Shown: positions 26,627-37,657, numbered from the stretch's first letter. The stretch: 64,000 bases of DNA from REEB95 sp963810055 (GCA_963810055.1 CAWEME010000012.1:62001-126000), one strand, 5' to 3'. Translations and numbers: made by a program. The notes: generated from the letters alone by a model not told the origin.

Positions 26627-27662
26627 TTGAAGCCCAATCCCCAATTGAAGCCCGAAGCCAAGCTGCGCAACGACGCGCTCGACGAGGCCAAGCGCCTCGA
26701 ACTTTACCGCCTCCAGGTCGAAATCCGCGACTGCGAGCAGCGCGCCTACGATTTGTTCCTGCAAGGCCTGGTCAAGGGCACCAGCCATCTCTCGCTCGGG
26801 CAGGAGGCGGTGGCCGCGGGTTTCGCCGTCGCCATGGAAAAAGGCGATCTCAGCTTCTGCACCTACAGGGGTCATGCCCATACCCTGGCGCGCGGCGTGC
26901 CGATGGAGAAGGTGCTGGGCGAGCTGATGCAGCGCGACAACGGCCTGATGCGCGGCAAGGGCGGCTCGATGCATTTGACCTCGGTCGAGCACGGCGTGAT
27001 GGGCTCCTACGCCATCATCGGCGCGCATCTGCCGATCGCCTGCGGCTCGGCCTGGCGCGCGCAATACAAGGGGCAGAAGGACGTCTCGGTCTGCTTCTTC
27101 GGCGACGGCACCACCAATATCGGCGCCTTCCACGAGGCGGTGAATTTCGCCGCGGTGTGGAAACTGCCGGTGGTATTCGTGTGCGAGAACAACCTCTACA
27201 TGGAATACACCTCGATCAAGGACGTGATCCCGGCTGCGATTCAGCATCCGGCGGCCGACCGCGCCGTTGCCTACGGCCTGGAGCGGATCGTGGTCGACGG
27301 CAACGACGCCGACGCGGTCTATCGCGCCGCGCTGACGGCTTTCGACAAGGCGCGGGCGGGCGGCGGGCCCTCGCTGATCGAATGCATGACCTACCGCTAT
27401 AGCGGCCACAGCCGCGCCGACCCGGCCAAGTACCGCCCCGAAGGCGAGCTGGAAAAATGGAAGGAGCGCGACCCGCTCAAGCTTTACCGCAAGCGCCTCG
27501 CCGAGTTCGGCGTCGGCGAAGCCGCGATCAAGCGCATCGAGGACGAGTCGAAGCGCAAGCTCGAAGCCGCGACCGAGGCCTGCAAGGCCGCGCCGCCGCC
27601 GCCCGAACTCGGTCCTCACCACCGACGTCTATGCCGATGGAGGCTGGGCATGGCGGAACTGA
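26627..27662 (+). CDS. 2-oxo-acid dehydrogenase E1 alpha subunit (pyruvate/acetoin type), frame broken near its 3' end
   Basis: About 345 codons. The thiamine-diphosphate motif is CFFGDGTTNIGAFHEAVNFA ... ENN, and THLSLGQEAVA-like and YRGHAHTLARG blocks are present. YRYSGHSRADPAKYR is the E1alpha regulatory-loop region. The normal ending (TTDVYADGGWAWRN, stop at 27662) lies one frame off after about 27611 (CTCGGTCCTC, probably one extra G). Read literally, the frame instead runs on into E1beta as a 667-aa fusion. Known relatives oxidatively decarboxylate pyruvate or cleave acetoin. Confidence 0.88.
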
Positions 27663-28630
27663 CTTATCGGGACGCGGTGGCGCGGGGCATCGCGCAGGAA
27701 ATGGAGCGCGACCCCGACGTGGTGTTCCTGGGCGAGGACGTGGCCGCCGCCGGCGGCGTGTTCAAGGCGACGGTGGGCCTGCTCGACAAATTCGGGCCCA
27801 AGCGGGTGCGCGACACGCCGATTTCCGAACAGGCGATCTTGGGCGCGGCCATGGGCGCGGCCATGACCGGCTTGAAGCCTATCGCCGAGATCATGTTCTC
27901 GGATTTCCTCGCCGTGTGCTTCGACTACATCGCCAACGAGTTCCCCAAATCGCACTATATGACCAACGGCCAGGTGAAGTGCCCCTTGGTGGTGCGCACC
28001 GGCAACGGCGGCGGCGCGCGTTTCGGCGCGCAGCACAGCCAGAGCGTCGAGAACTGGGCGATGATGATCCCCGGCTTGAAGGTGGTGGCGCCGTCGAGCC
28101 CGGTGGACGTGATCGGGTTGATGGCGGCGGCCGTGCGCGACCCGAACCCGGTGATCTTCTTCGAGCACAAATCGCTTTACGCCGCCAAGGGCGAGGTGCC
28201 GGACGGCGAGATCGTCGATACGCTCGGCACCGCGAAAATCCTGCGCCCCGGCAAGGACGCGACCGTGCTGGCGCTCGCCTTGATGGTGCCGCGCGCTCTT
28301 TTGGCGGCCGAGACGTTATCGCGCGAGCACGGCATCGAGGCCGAGGTGATCGACGTGCGCTCGCTGGTGCCGTTGGATTTGCAGACCATCCTGGGCTCGG
28401 TTTCGCGCACCGGGCGGCTGTTCACGGTCGAGGAAAATCCGCGGCTGTGCGGCTGGGGCGCGGAGCTCGCCTCCATTGCCGCCGACGAAGCGTTCTACGA
28501 CCTCGACGGGCCGGTGGTGCGCATCACCACGCCGCATATTCCGCTGCCGGCGGCGGATAATCTCGAGGATCTGGCGCTGCCTTCGGCGCCGCGCATCGCC
28601 GAAAAAATCCGCCGCTGCCTCAACGGGTGA
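27650..28630 (+). CDS. 2-oxo-acid dehydrogenase E1 beta subunit (transketolase-like)
   Basis: 326 aa. MAELTYRDAVARGIAQEMER begins at ATG 27650, overlapping the corrected E1alpha end by 13 bp. Family blocks are VVFLGEDVAAAGGVFKAT, DTPISEQAILGAAMGAAMTG, ARFGAQHSQSVENW (which contacts E1alpha and the cofactor), and the C-terminal EVIDVRSLVPLDLQTI. It forms the alpha2beta2 E1 enzyme with the preceding product, as in acetoin dehydrogenase AcoAB or PdhAB. The aldehyde dehydrogenase starts 4 bp after its stop. Confidence 0.92.
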   Translation: MAELTYRDAVARGIAQEMERDPDVVFLGEDVAAAGGVFKATVGLLDKFGPKRVRDTPISEQAILGAAMGAAMTGLKPIAEIMFSDFLAVCFDYIANEFPKSHYMTNGQVKCPLVVRTGNGGGARFGAQHSQSVENWAMMIPGLKVVAPSSPVDVIGLMAAAVRDPNPVIFFEHKSLYAAKGEVPDGEIVDTLGTAKILRPGKDATVLALALMVPRALLAAETLSREHGIEAEVIDVRSLVPLDLQTILGSVSRTGRLFTVEENPRLCGWGAELASIAADEAFYDLDGPVVRITTPHIPLPAADNLEDLALPSAPRIAEKIRRCLNG

Positions 28631-28634
28631 TTGC

Positions 28635-30109
28635 ATGACGACCGGAAAGATCAAGCTCAAGGACGCCCCCGACATCGAAGTGCCGACCGGGCTTTACATC
28701 AACGGCAAGTTCCGCGACGCCTCGGGCGGGGGCACCTTCCCGGTGATCAACCCCGCGACCGAGCAGCCGCTGTGCAGCGTGGCCGACGGCACGGTGGACG
28801 ACGCCAAGGCCGCCATCGAAGCCGCCGCCAAGGCCTTTCCCGCCTGGGGCGCGAGTCAGCCCGCGCGAGCGCGGCGAGGTCTTGCGCAAATGCTTCGAGC
28901 TCTTCACCGCGCGCAAGGAATTCTTCGCCCGGCTGATGACGCTGGAGAACGGCAAGGCGCTGGTGGATTCCAGAGCGGAAGCCACTTACGCCGCCGAATT
29001 CTTCCGCTGGTACGCCGAGGAAGCGCCGCGGAACATCGGCGACGTCTCCCGCGCGCCTTCGACCGGCGCGCGGATCCTGGTCCAGCACAAGCCCGCCGGC
29101 ATCGCCGTGCTGGTGACGCCGTGGAATTTCCCCGCCGCCATGGGCACGCGCAAGATCGCGCCCGCCTTGGCCGCCGGCTGCACCGTGGTGCTGAAGCCGG
29201 CCTCGGAGACGCCGCTCACCATGCTGGCGCTGGCCGAGCTCTTCCAGGAGGCGGGCGTGCCGCCGGGCGTGGTCAATATCCTGCCCTCGCGCAAATCGGG
29301 CGCGGTGGTGGCGCGCGATGCTCAAGGACCCGCGGGTGCGCGTCATCTCCTTCACCGGCTCGACCGAGGTGGGGCGCAGGCTGCTGCACGAGGCCGCCGA
29401 CATGGTGGTGCGGCCGGCGATGGAGCTGGGCGGCAACGCGCCCTTCATCGTCTGCGAGGACGCCGACATCGACGCCGCGGTGGACGGCGCCATGATCGCC
29501 AAGATGCGCAACATGGGCGAGGCCTGCACCGCCGCCAACCGCTTCTACGTCCACGAGAAGGTGCACGACGCCTTCGTCGGCAAATTCGCCGCCAAGATGA
29601 AGGCGCTGAAGGTCGGCAACGGCCTTGAGGAAGGCGTGGCGGTGGGGCCGCTGGTGAACGCCGAAGGCCGCGACAAGGTGGCGAGCCTGGTCGAGGACGC
29701 GCTCAACAAGGGCGCCAAGGCGGTGCTCGGCGGCACGCGGCTCAACCGCACCGGCTATTACTATCCGCCGACCGTGCTGATCAACGTGCCCGACGGCGCC
29801 CAATGCATGAAGGAAGAGATTTTCGGCCCGGTGGCGCCGATCCAGAAATTCCGCGACGAGGACGAGGCCATCCGCAAGGCCAACGACACCGAATTCGGCC
29901 TGATTTCCTACGTCTATACCCGGGATTTGGCGAAGGGCTTGCGCATCTCCGAGCGGCTCGATGCCGGCATGATCGGCTTGAACCGCGGCGTCGCCTCCGA
30001 CCCGGCGGCGCCTTTTGGCGGCGCCAAGCAGTCCGGCATCGGCCGCGAAGGCGCGCATGAGGGCATGATGGAGTTCCTCGAAACCCAGTACATCTCGGTG
30101 AGCTGGTAG
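28635..30109 (+). CDS. NAD(P)-dependent aldehyde dehydrogenase (succinate-semialdehyde dehydrogenase-like), frame broken twice
   Basis: About 491 codons. In order: GLYINGKFRDASGGGTFPVI, the cofactor and catalytic Asn region LVTPWNFPAAMGTRKIAPAL, FTGSTEVGRRLL, the catalytic Glu in MELGGNAPFI, the nucleophile Cys in MGEACTAANRFY, EEIFGPVAPI and a final PFGGAKQSGIGREG. Frame breaks lie near 28857 and 29317. It sits between E1 and E2 genes, unusual for a plain pyruvate dehydrogenase, suggesting that the operon handles a substrate yielding both an aldehyde and an acyl-CoA, for example acetoin. That link is inference. Confidence 0.88.
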
Positions 30110-30123
30110 GGACCCGCGTAACG

Positions 30124-31449
30124 ATGAACGTCATCATGCCGCAATTGGGCGAGACCGTCGCCGAGGGCAAGGTCGCCTCCTGGTTCAAATCGGTGGGCGA
30201 CAAGGTCGCGGCCGGCGACAACCTGTTCCTGATCGAGACCGACAAGGTGTCGATGGAGGTGCAGGCGACGGAAAGCGGCGTGCTCAACGAAATCCGCGTC
30301 GCCGCCGGCGAGACCGTTCCGGTCGGCACGGTGGTGGCCGTGTTGGGCGAGCCGGGAGCCAAGCCGGCGCCCGCCCCTGCTCCGGCGCCGGTTCAAGCGC
30401 CGCAAGCCAAGATTGCGGCTCCGGCTCCCGTTCAAATGGCCCGTCCCGCCCCGGTTCAAGCCCCCGCCCCGTCGTCCAAGGCCGCGCCCTTTGTCATGAG
30501 TCCCTACGAGGAAGTGCGCACGCCCGTGGGGTTCGCGCTGCCGGCGGTGCCGCTGGACGGGCTCAAGGTGACGCCGCTCGCCCGCCGTCTCATCAAGGAA
30601 TCGGGCGCCGATCTGGCCGCGATCGCGCAATCGGTGCGGCAACGCGGCGGCTGGCGCATCGCCGCCTCCGACATCAAAGCCGCGCCCGCCGCCCGCGCGG
30701 AACGGGCGATCCCACGCGCGCCGGTGGCGTTGCGCCCGGGCGACAGCATCGAGCCCTTGAACCATATCCGCGCCTTGACCGCGTCCCATTTGGCCGAGGC
30801 GTGGCGGACCATTCCGCACGCCTTCCAGGCGATGGAGGTGGATTTCTCGGCCATAGCGGCGGCGCGGCAGAAAGCCAAGGACGGCTTCGCCCAGCGCCAC
30901 GGCATCGCGCTCACCTACCTGCCCTTCGTCGCGCGCGCGGTTTGCCTGGCGCTCAAGGATTTCCCGCGGCTCAACGCCAGCTTCGACGGCGACCGGCTGA
31001 TCCTGCACGGCGCCGTGCATCTCGGCATCGCCACCGATCTCGGCCGCGACGGGCTGGTGGTGCCGCTGGTGCTGCACGCCGACGACATGAACGCCGGCGG
31101 CTTGGCCAAGGCGATCGCGCGCCAGGTGGAAAAGGCGCGCGCCGGGAAACTGACCCCCGCCGACATCTCGGGGGGCACCTATACCATCACCAACAACGGC
31201 AGCTTCGGCACGCTGTTCACCATGCCGGTTATCAACGCGCCGCAGGTGGCGATCCTGTCCTTCGACGCGGTGCGCAAGAAGCCGGTGGTGATCGAGGGCA
31301 AGGGGGCCGACAAGATCGAGGCGCGGCCCATCGCCTTGCTCGGCCAGGCCTTCGACCATCGCGCGGTCGACGGCGCCTATGCGGCCTCGTTCCTGCAAAG
31401 GCTCAAAGCCGTCGCCGAAACCCACGACTGGGCGAGCGAGCTTTCCTGA
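30124..31449 (+). CDS. Dihydrolipoamide acyltransferase (E2) of a 2-oxo-acid dehydrogenase complex
   Basis: 441 aa. One lipoyl domain (1-76) with the lipoylated Lys41 in ETDKVSMEV. An Ala/Pro hinge follows, then an E3/E1-binding domain near 155-190 (VTPLARRLIKESGADLAAI). The acetyltransferase domain ends with the catalytic FDHRAVDGAYAASFL. It takes the acyl group from E1 to coenzyme A. No lipoamide dehydrogenase (E3) gene is in the window, so E3 must be shared or encoded elsewhere. Confidence 0.93.
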   Translation: MNVIMPQLGETVAEGKVASWFKSVGDKVAAGDNLFLIETDKVSMEVQATESGVLNEIRVAAGETVPVGTVVAVLGEPGAKPAPAPAPAPVQAPQAKIAAPAPVQMARPAPVQAPAPSSKAAPFVMSPYEEVRTPVGFALPAVPLDGLKVTPLARRLIKESGADLAAIAQSVRQRGGWRIAASDIKAAPAARAERAIPRAPVALRPGDSIEPLNHIRALTASHLAEAWRTIPHAFQAMEVDFSAIAAARQKAKDGFAQRHGIALTYLPFVARAVCLALKDFPRLNASFDGDRLILHGAVHLGIATDLGRDGLVVPLVLHADDMNAGGLAKAIARQVEKARAGKLTPADISGGTYTITNNGSFGTLFTMPVINAPQVAILSFDAVRKKPVVIEGKGADKIEARPIALLGQAFDHRAVDGAYAASFLQRLKAVAETHDWASELS

Positions 31450-31536
31450 TTTTCAACTTATTGTGAAGCACGCCTGTCCGCGCGGACGTTATGCTCCGCC
31501 GCGGGGGTGGCATTCACGTTGTTTCGGAGGTTCTTC

Positions 31537-31980
31537 TTGTCCAGTGAAGTCGAAACCCGGCTTGCCGTTCCGGCGCTGGCGCCGCTCTATCGCGGCCTCG
31601 GCCAATTCACCAATCCGTTCCTGCGCATCGTGTTCGCGCTCATCATCGCGCCGGATGGTTGGGCAAAACTCACCCATCCCCAATTCGCCGCCGATGTCAC
31701 CGGCCTCATCGCCAAGCTCGGTTTCCCGGCTCCGACGGCCTGGTTCTGGCTCATTGCCCTGCTCGAATTCGCCGGCGCGATTGCGCTCGGCCTGGGCCTT
31801 CTGACCCGTGTTCTGGGCGCGATGTTCACCATCGAGATGCTGGTGATCGCCATCGGCGTTCATTGGCCGGAGGGGCGCGGCTACCAGTATCCGTTCCTGC
31901 TCGCGGCGGTTGCCTGCGCGCTCACGCTGCGCGGCGGCGGGCGCTGGTCGCTCGACCGCCTGATCGGCCGGGAGTTCTAG
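31537..31980 (+). CDS. DoxX family membrane protein
   Basis: 147 aa from TTG 31537 (CGGAGG 6 nt upstream); an in-frame GTG at 31507 would add 10 residues. About four membrane helices: NPFLRIVFALIIAPDGWAKL (the DoxX opening GxxKL pattern), a PTAWFWLIALLEFAGAIALG segment, RVLGAMFTIEMLVIAIG and a last helix. DoxX proteins are small quinone-associated or redox-related membrane proteins. It converges with cyanase, 3 bp between stops. Confidence 0.85.
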   Translation: MSSEVETRLAVPALAPLYRGLGQFTNPFLRIVFALIIAPDGWAKLTHPQFAADVTGLIAKLGFPAPTAWFWLIALLEFAGAIALGLGLLTRVLGAMFTIEMLVIAIGVHWPEGRGYQYPFLLAAVACALTLRGGGRWSLDRLIGREF

Positions 31981-31983
31981 GCC

Positions 31984-32430
31984 TCAATACTGCTTATAGG
32001 GCAGGAATTTCCCGGTCATGGAGACGCGCACGCGGTCGCCTTTCGGGTCGGGCTGGCGTTCGAGCTTCATGTCGAAATCGATCGCGCTCATGATGCCGTC
32101 GCCGAATTCCTCCTGGATGAGCGATTTCCAGGTGGTGCCGTAGACCTGGACCAGCTCGTAGAAGCGGTAGATCAGCGGGTCGGTCGGGATCGATGTCGGC
32201 AGCGAGCCGCGATAGGGGATGTCCTGCAACAGCAGGATCTCGTCGGCGTCGAGGCCGAGGATCTTGCCGGCGGTTTCCGCCTCGGGCTTGGAGAGCTTCA
32301 TCTGGCCGTGCAGCGCGGCGGTGTAATAGAGCGCCGAGCCCGGGCCGATCTTGGCGGCGATGTCGCGCCATTTGAGCCCTTTCTTCCTCACGATGCCGGC
32401 GATTTTCTCGGTCAATTGGGCGCGGGTCAT
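31984..32430 (-). CDS. cynS: Cyanate hydratase (cyanase)
   Basis: 148 aa. The catalytic residues are all present: Arg89 and Glu92 in IYRFYELVQVYG and Ser115 in GIMSAIDF. The N-terminal helix-turn-helix-like domain (KKGLKWRDIAAKIG) is normal. It converts cyanate and bicarbonate to ammonia and carbon dioxide. ATG 32430 is chosen because AAGGAGGT lies 6 nt upstream, a near-perfect ribosome site. No cynT or cynR is next to it. Confidence 0.96.
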   Translation of the reverse strand: MTRAQLTEKIAGIVRKKGLKWRDIAAKIGPGSALYYTAALHGQMKLSKPEAETAGKILGLDADEILLLQDIPYRGSLPTSIPTDPLIYRFYELVQVYGTTWKSLIQEEFGDGIMSAIDFDMKLERQPDPKGDRVRVSMTGKFLPYKQY

Positions 32431-32508
32431 CTCGGACCTCCTTGGGTTGGATGACCAAGAATGAAGCAATCGCTATGCCAGCTTCAGGGTTTCGGAAAGC
32501 TCGCCGCC

Positions 32509-32545
32509 TTGACATTAGAACATAACGGAACATAACAGGAACATG
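32509..32545 (+). promoter_or_regulatory. Candidate promoter with overlapping direct repeats
   Basis: A perfect -35 TTGACA (32509-32514) and a -10-like TAACAG (32533-32538, 18-bp spacer). Across the spacer and -10 lie direct repeats: GAACATAACG (32518), GAACATAACAG (32528) and a partial GAACATG (32539). The repeat spacing of 10-11 bp puts all units on one face of the helix, as for a repressor that covers the promoter. It drives the toxin-like gene at 32578. Confidence 0.5.
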
Positions 32546-32577
32546 TTGTACGCATATTACGTTGAAGGGAGTTTTAT

Positions 32578-33204
32578 ATGGGCGGGCCCCTCATACAAAC
32601 CTACAGCCTCGCAAATCGCGGGAATCCGGGGCTTACCTGCGACGATGAGGGCTTGTCCTTGGGGCCGGCGATCCTTGCCAAGGTGGTTCGCGATGCGGAG
32701 GGACACCGGCGCTATCGTTTGCGTTCGCCCGAAGACATGGCGCAACTGCTTCGCCTGGCCTACGGACCGGTGCCGGACCGGGTCATGGGACGCTGGTGCC
32801 ACGGCTTGGCCCGCGTGGTGGAATTGCTTGCGGCCGGTGAGGCTGCACGCGCTTGCATTCACGCCGTGCTGCTCGGATTTCCGGAGATCGCGCATGAGAG
32901 CATGGCGAAGCTTGCCCGCGCGGCCAGACTGCGGAAATACGGCGACGCTTGGGAAGACGAACCCCGGGTGCCTGCGGGAAATCCGGACGGCGGCCAATGG
33001 ACGAGCGATGGATCGGATGTTCAAGTCGCGGCGGCGGGAGATTTGCCCTGTGAAGGCGATTGCCAAAGCGGCGGCAGCTACGGGACTACCGGGATGTACT
33101 GGATGGAGGGAAAAATCCTATGCCGGGATTGCGCTGTTAAGACGGCGGGGGCCCAGAATGAGTCAGCTCGAGACAAAACGAAATTCTGCAACACTTCCTC
33201 TTGA
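32578..33204 (+). CDS. Putative polymorphic-toxin-like protein with a PRVPAGNPDGGQWT linker
   Basis: 208 aa. Residues about 25-125 form a helical domain (YRLRSPEDMAQLLRLAYGP, LARVVELLAAGEAARACI, HESMAKLARAARLRKYG). Residues 128-142 are the linker EPRVPAGNPDGGQWT, which I recall in alphaproteobacterial proteins with variable C-terminal domains, some toxin-like. The C-terminal part has cysteine pairs at 158/162 and 182/185 (CEGDC, CRDC), likely a small zinc-binding unit. The real end may differ: shifting frame near 33180 gives ILQHFLLKNK. A GGGAG site precedes ATG 32578. Two paralogous small genes follow, as expected for immunity genes. The function is inference. Confidence 0.55.
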   Translation: MGGPLIQTYSLANRGNPGLTCDDEGLSLGPAILAKVVRDAEGHRRYRLRSPEDMAQLLRLAYGPVPDRVMGRWCHGLARVVELLAAGEAARACIHAVLLGFPEIAHESMAKLARAARLRKYGDAWEDEPRVPAGNPDGGQWTSDGSDVQVAAAGDLPCEGDCQSGGSYGTTGMYWMEGKILCRDCAVKTAGAQNESARDKTKFCNTSS

Positions 33205-33229
33205 AGAATAAGTAAGTGGGAGAAAGATC

Positions 33230-33596
33230 ATGCTTGATCGCGAAAAGCTGATTCGAAAAATAAACGTCGGAGATTTCTTCCACGCGCAATGTCCCAGCAG
33301 CGCCAAATGATCTGCCTGACAACGGCGGTAGATGACAAAACCATTCAGGCGAGAAGGATTACCACGCAAGAAGACCTCGAATTCGACCGAATAACCGGCG
33401 TGGAGAAGAGGCCCCGATGAGGGTTCTATGCACGATCAATTCGGTCGCGCCGCTTCCGCCGGAGATCCACAACATATTCCTCGGGCTTGGATCATCGATA
33501 TCGAACAAGCACCGACCCGGAACGGAGCAAATTAACCAGAGCCGAAATAGACGCCATTACATACATAGCCAAATATTACCTGCGAACCCGATTTGA
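33230..33596 (+). pseudogene. Immunity-like paralogue, copy 1 (three frames)
   Basis: GGAGAAAG precedes ATG 33230. Three pieces follow in successive frames, each joined by an ATGA overlap (33307 and 33417): MLDREKLIRKINVGDFFHAQ; ICLTTAVDDKTIQARRITTQ with LEFDRITG; and CTINSVAPLPPEIHNIFLGL. Joined, they align along their length with the next gene, so this is one gene of about 120 codons broken twice, or carrying indel errors. The DNA is visibly less GC-rich than the surroundings. Unrecognised family. Confidence 0.5.
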
Positions 33597-33611
33597 GCGG
33601 CGAATGAGATC

Positions 33612-34021
33612 ATGCCCGACGCCATAACCGAGATCCGAAATATCGCCGTCGGCGATATATTCCTTGGACAGAGCTCACTGGCGCCAGCCTGCTTTGCCAG
33701 GCAAGGACGATCGGCGAAACGACCATTGGCGCTCAACGGCTTTTCATGAATGACGTGACGTTTGAATTTGACCGGACCACCGGCAAAGCGGATTCGGATG
33801 GCGTTCCGTGCCGCATTTATTCGGTTGCACCCTTGCCCCCGGATATTCTCGAAATACTTCTGGCTTTGGATCACCGTCATCGGACAAGCACCGAACCCGG
33901 AACGGCCAAATTAAGTGATGCCGAAAAACGCGCGCTGAGGTTCATCTACAATTTTTACCGCGAGAACCCGATTGAGAGCATACTAAGCCGGGCCAGCCTC
34001 AAGCCGAGGAGGCATCAGTGA
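33612..34021 (+). CDS. Immunity-like paralogue, copy 2 (one frame break)
   Basis: ATG 33612 gives MPDAITEIRNIAVGDIFLGQ. After a shift near 33680 the frame continues LLCQARTIGETTIGAQRLF, then NDVTFEFDRTTGKADSDG, YSVAPLPPDILEILLALDHR and AEKRALRFIYNFYRENPIES. The same order of blocks is found in copy 1, and DNA similarity is plain in the last 120 bp. The part from ATG 33746 is open to the stop at 34021. Small, acidic/neutral and tandem behind a toxin-like gene, it fits an immunity protein; that is inference. Confidence 0.5.
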
Positions 34022-34072
34022 CTGAACTCATTCTCAGCTTCTGGCGGATCGTGTAAGTCGATAACCGCGCGC

Positions 34073-36706
<2,634 letters not shown>

Positions 36707-36773
36707 AAGACCCCCTGACGCTGAACCGGCAAGCCCGCCCTTCTTGGAAGCGGCGGAACCTGTCTTCCGGTTT

Positions 36774-36809
36774 CAGATATAGGGTCGCGGGTCCGCATCG
36801 CCAAGGGGG
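36774..36809 (-). promoter_or_regulatory. Candidate heat-shock (RpoH) promoter of clpB
   Basis: On the minus strand CCCCCTTGGC (-35 core CTTGGC at 36805-36800), a 16-bp spacer, then CCTATATCTG (36783-36774). This resembles the alphaproteobacterial RpoH pattern CTTG-N16-18-CyTATnTnnG. The leader would be about 60 nt. Confidence 0.5.
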
Positions 36810-36884
36810 CGGGTTTTTAGGGCCTGTTTTGGGAGGCCGGCGAGCCGAGCCGGCGCGTCATTGCCATTTCCGCCGCCTTCAATC

Positions 36885-36945
36885 GTCATTCCCGCGCAAG
36901 CGGTAATCCAGCTTCATCTGGACCCCCGCTTTCGCGGGGGTGACG
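36885..36945. repeat. Intergenic palindromic repeat (GTCATTCCCGCG type)
   Basis: GTCATTCCCGCGCAAGCGG... and CTGGACCCCCGCTTTCGCGGGGGTGAC are the two arms of a dispersed intergenic palindrome found in many proteobacteria. The inner hairpin CCCCCGC-TTTC-GCGGGGG is perfect. It lies downstream of DUF4167 and upstream of clpB. The remaining gap 36810-37000 has nothing else visible. Confidence 0.7.
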
Positions 36946-37000
36946 AGGGAGTATGCGGCGGGCCGGATTACGACCTTTCCGGGGTCGCTCGTTCGTTAAT

Positions 37001-37657
37001 TCACGACCCCTCTGGGGTTTCCGGCGGCGCGGGCGGCTGGGGTTGCGGCTGCGGCTGGGACTGAACCACCGGCTGCGGCTGGGGTTGCACCGGCTGCGGC
37101 TGGTGCTGCGGCTGGGCTTGAGGCTGCGGCTGGGGATAAGGCTGCGAGGCATGCCGCGCCTGTTGCGGCTGCTGCTGATAATGTTGCGGGTTGTGCTGTT
37201 GCGGATTGTGCTGTTGCGGATTGTGCGGCTGCGGCTGCGGCTGCTGCGGCTGCGGCTGCGGCTGCATCGGCGGCTGGACGTCACGGTCCATCTCGCCGGG
37301 GTTCATCTCGGTATCCGCCGGCGTCATCGGCCTGCCTTGGCCGCCCATCGGATTTTGCTGGCCTTCGCCGTTCGCCTGCATGATGCGGTAATAGTGCTCG
37401 GCGTGCTGATAGAGATTCTCGGCGGCGACGCGGTCGCCCGCCGAAGAGGCCTCGCGCGCCATGGCGATGTAGCGTTCGAACACCTGATAGGCGTTGCCGC
37501 GGATCTTCACGCTCGGCCCGCTCGAATCGAAATTCTGCATGCGGTGCGGGGGACGCGGACGGTTGCCCTGACCACCGCCGCCCATCATGTTGGGACGGCC
37601 GCCACGGCCGCGGTTTTTCTGGCCGGGGCCTCTCATGTTTCCTTGGTAATTACTCAT
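37001..37657 (-). CDS. DUF4167 domain protein with Pro/Gln repeat tail
   Basis: 218 aa. The N-terminus is Gly/Arg/Asn-rich (RGPGQKNRGRGGRPNMM, RNA-binding-like). The DUF4167 core follows: SVKIRGNAYQVFERYIAMAREASSAGDRVAAENLYQHAEHYYRIM, given here in parts (VKIRGNAYQVFERYIAMA; DRVAAENLYQHAEHYYRIMQ). The last ~100 residues are almost only Gln, Pro, His and Asn, with tandem NPQQH units. The family is typical of alphaproteobacteria and regularly sits between prmC and clpB, as here. Its function is unknown. ATG 37657 starts the conserved MSNYQ. Confidence 0.88.
   Translation of the reverse strand: MSNYQGNMRGPGQKNRGRGGRPNMMGGGGQGNRPRPPHRMQNFDSSGPSVKIRGNAYQVFERYIAMAREASSAGDRVAAENLYQHAEHYYRIMQANGEGQQNPMGGQGRPMTPADTEMNPGEMDRDVQPPMQPQPQPQQPQPQPHNPQQHNPQQHNPQHYQQQPQQARHASQPYPQPQPQAQPQHQPQPVQPQPQPVVQSQPQPQPQPPAPPETPEGS

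Noticed and set aside
26627..28630. 667-aa single frame joining E1alpha and E1beta
   Set aside because: The proper E1alpha ending (VYADGGWAWRN stop) is present one frame away and E1beta has its own ATG, so a one-base insertion near 27611 explains the fusion better than a real fused protein.
33417..33596. Last 60-codon piece of immunity-like copy 1 as a separate gene
   Set aside because: Its start falls in the middle of the region that aligns with copy 2, and its C-terminal half is out of frame relative to copy 2, so it is a fragment rather than a gene.
37120..37270. Short tandem repeats considered as a CRISPR array
   Set aside because: The repeat units are 15 bp or less, in frame, and encode P/Q/N/H codons of the DUF4167 tail; there are no spacers.
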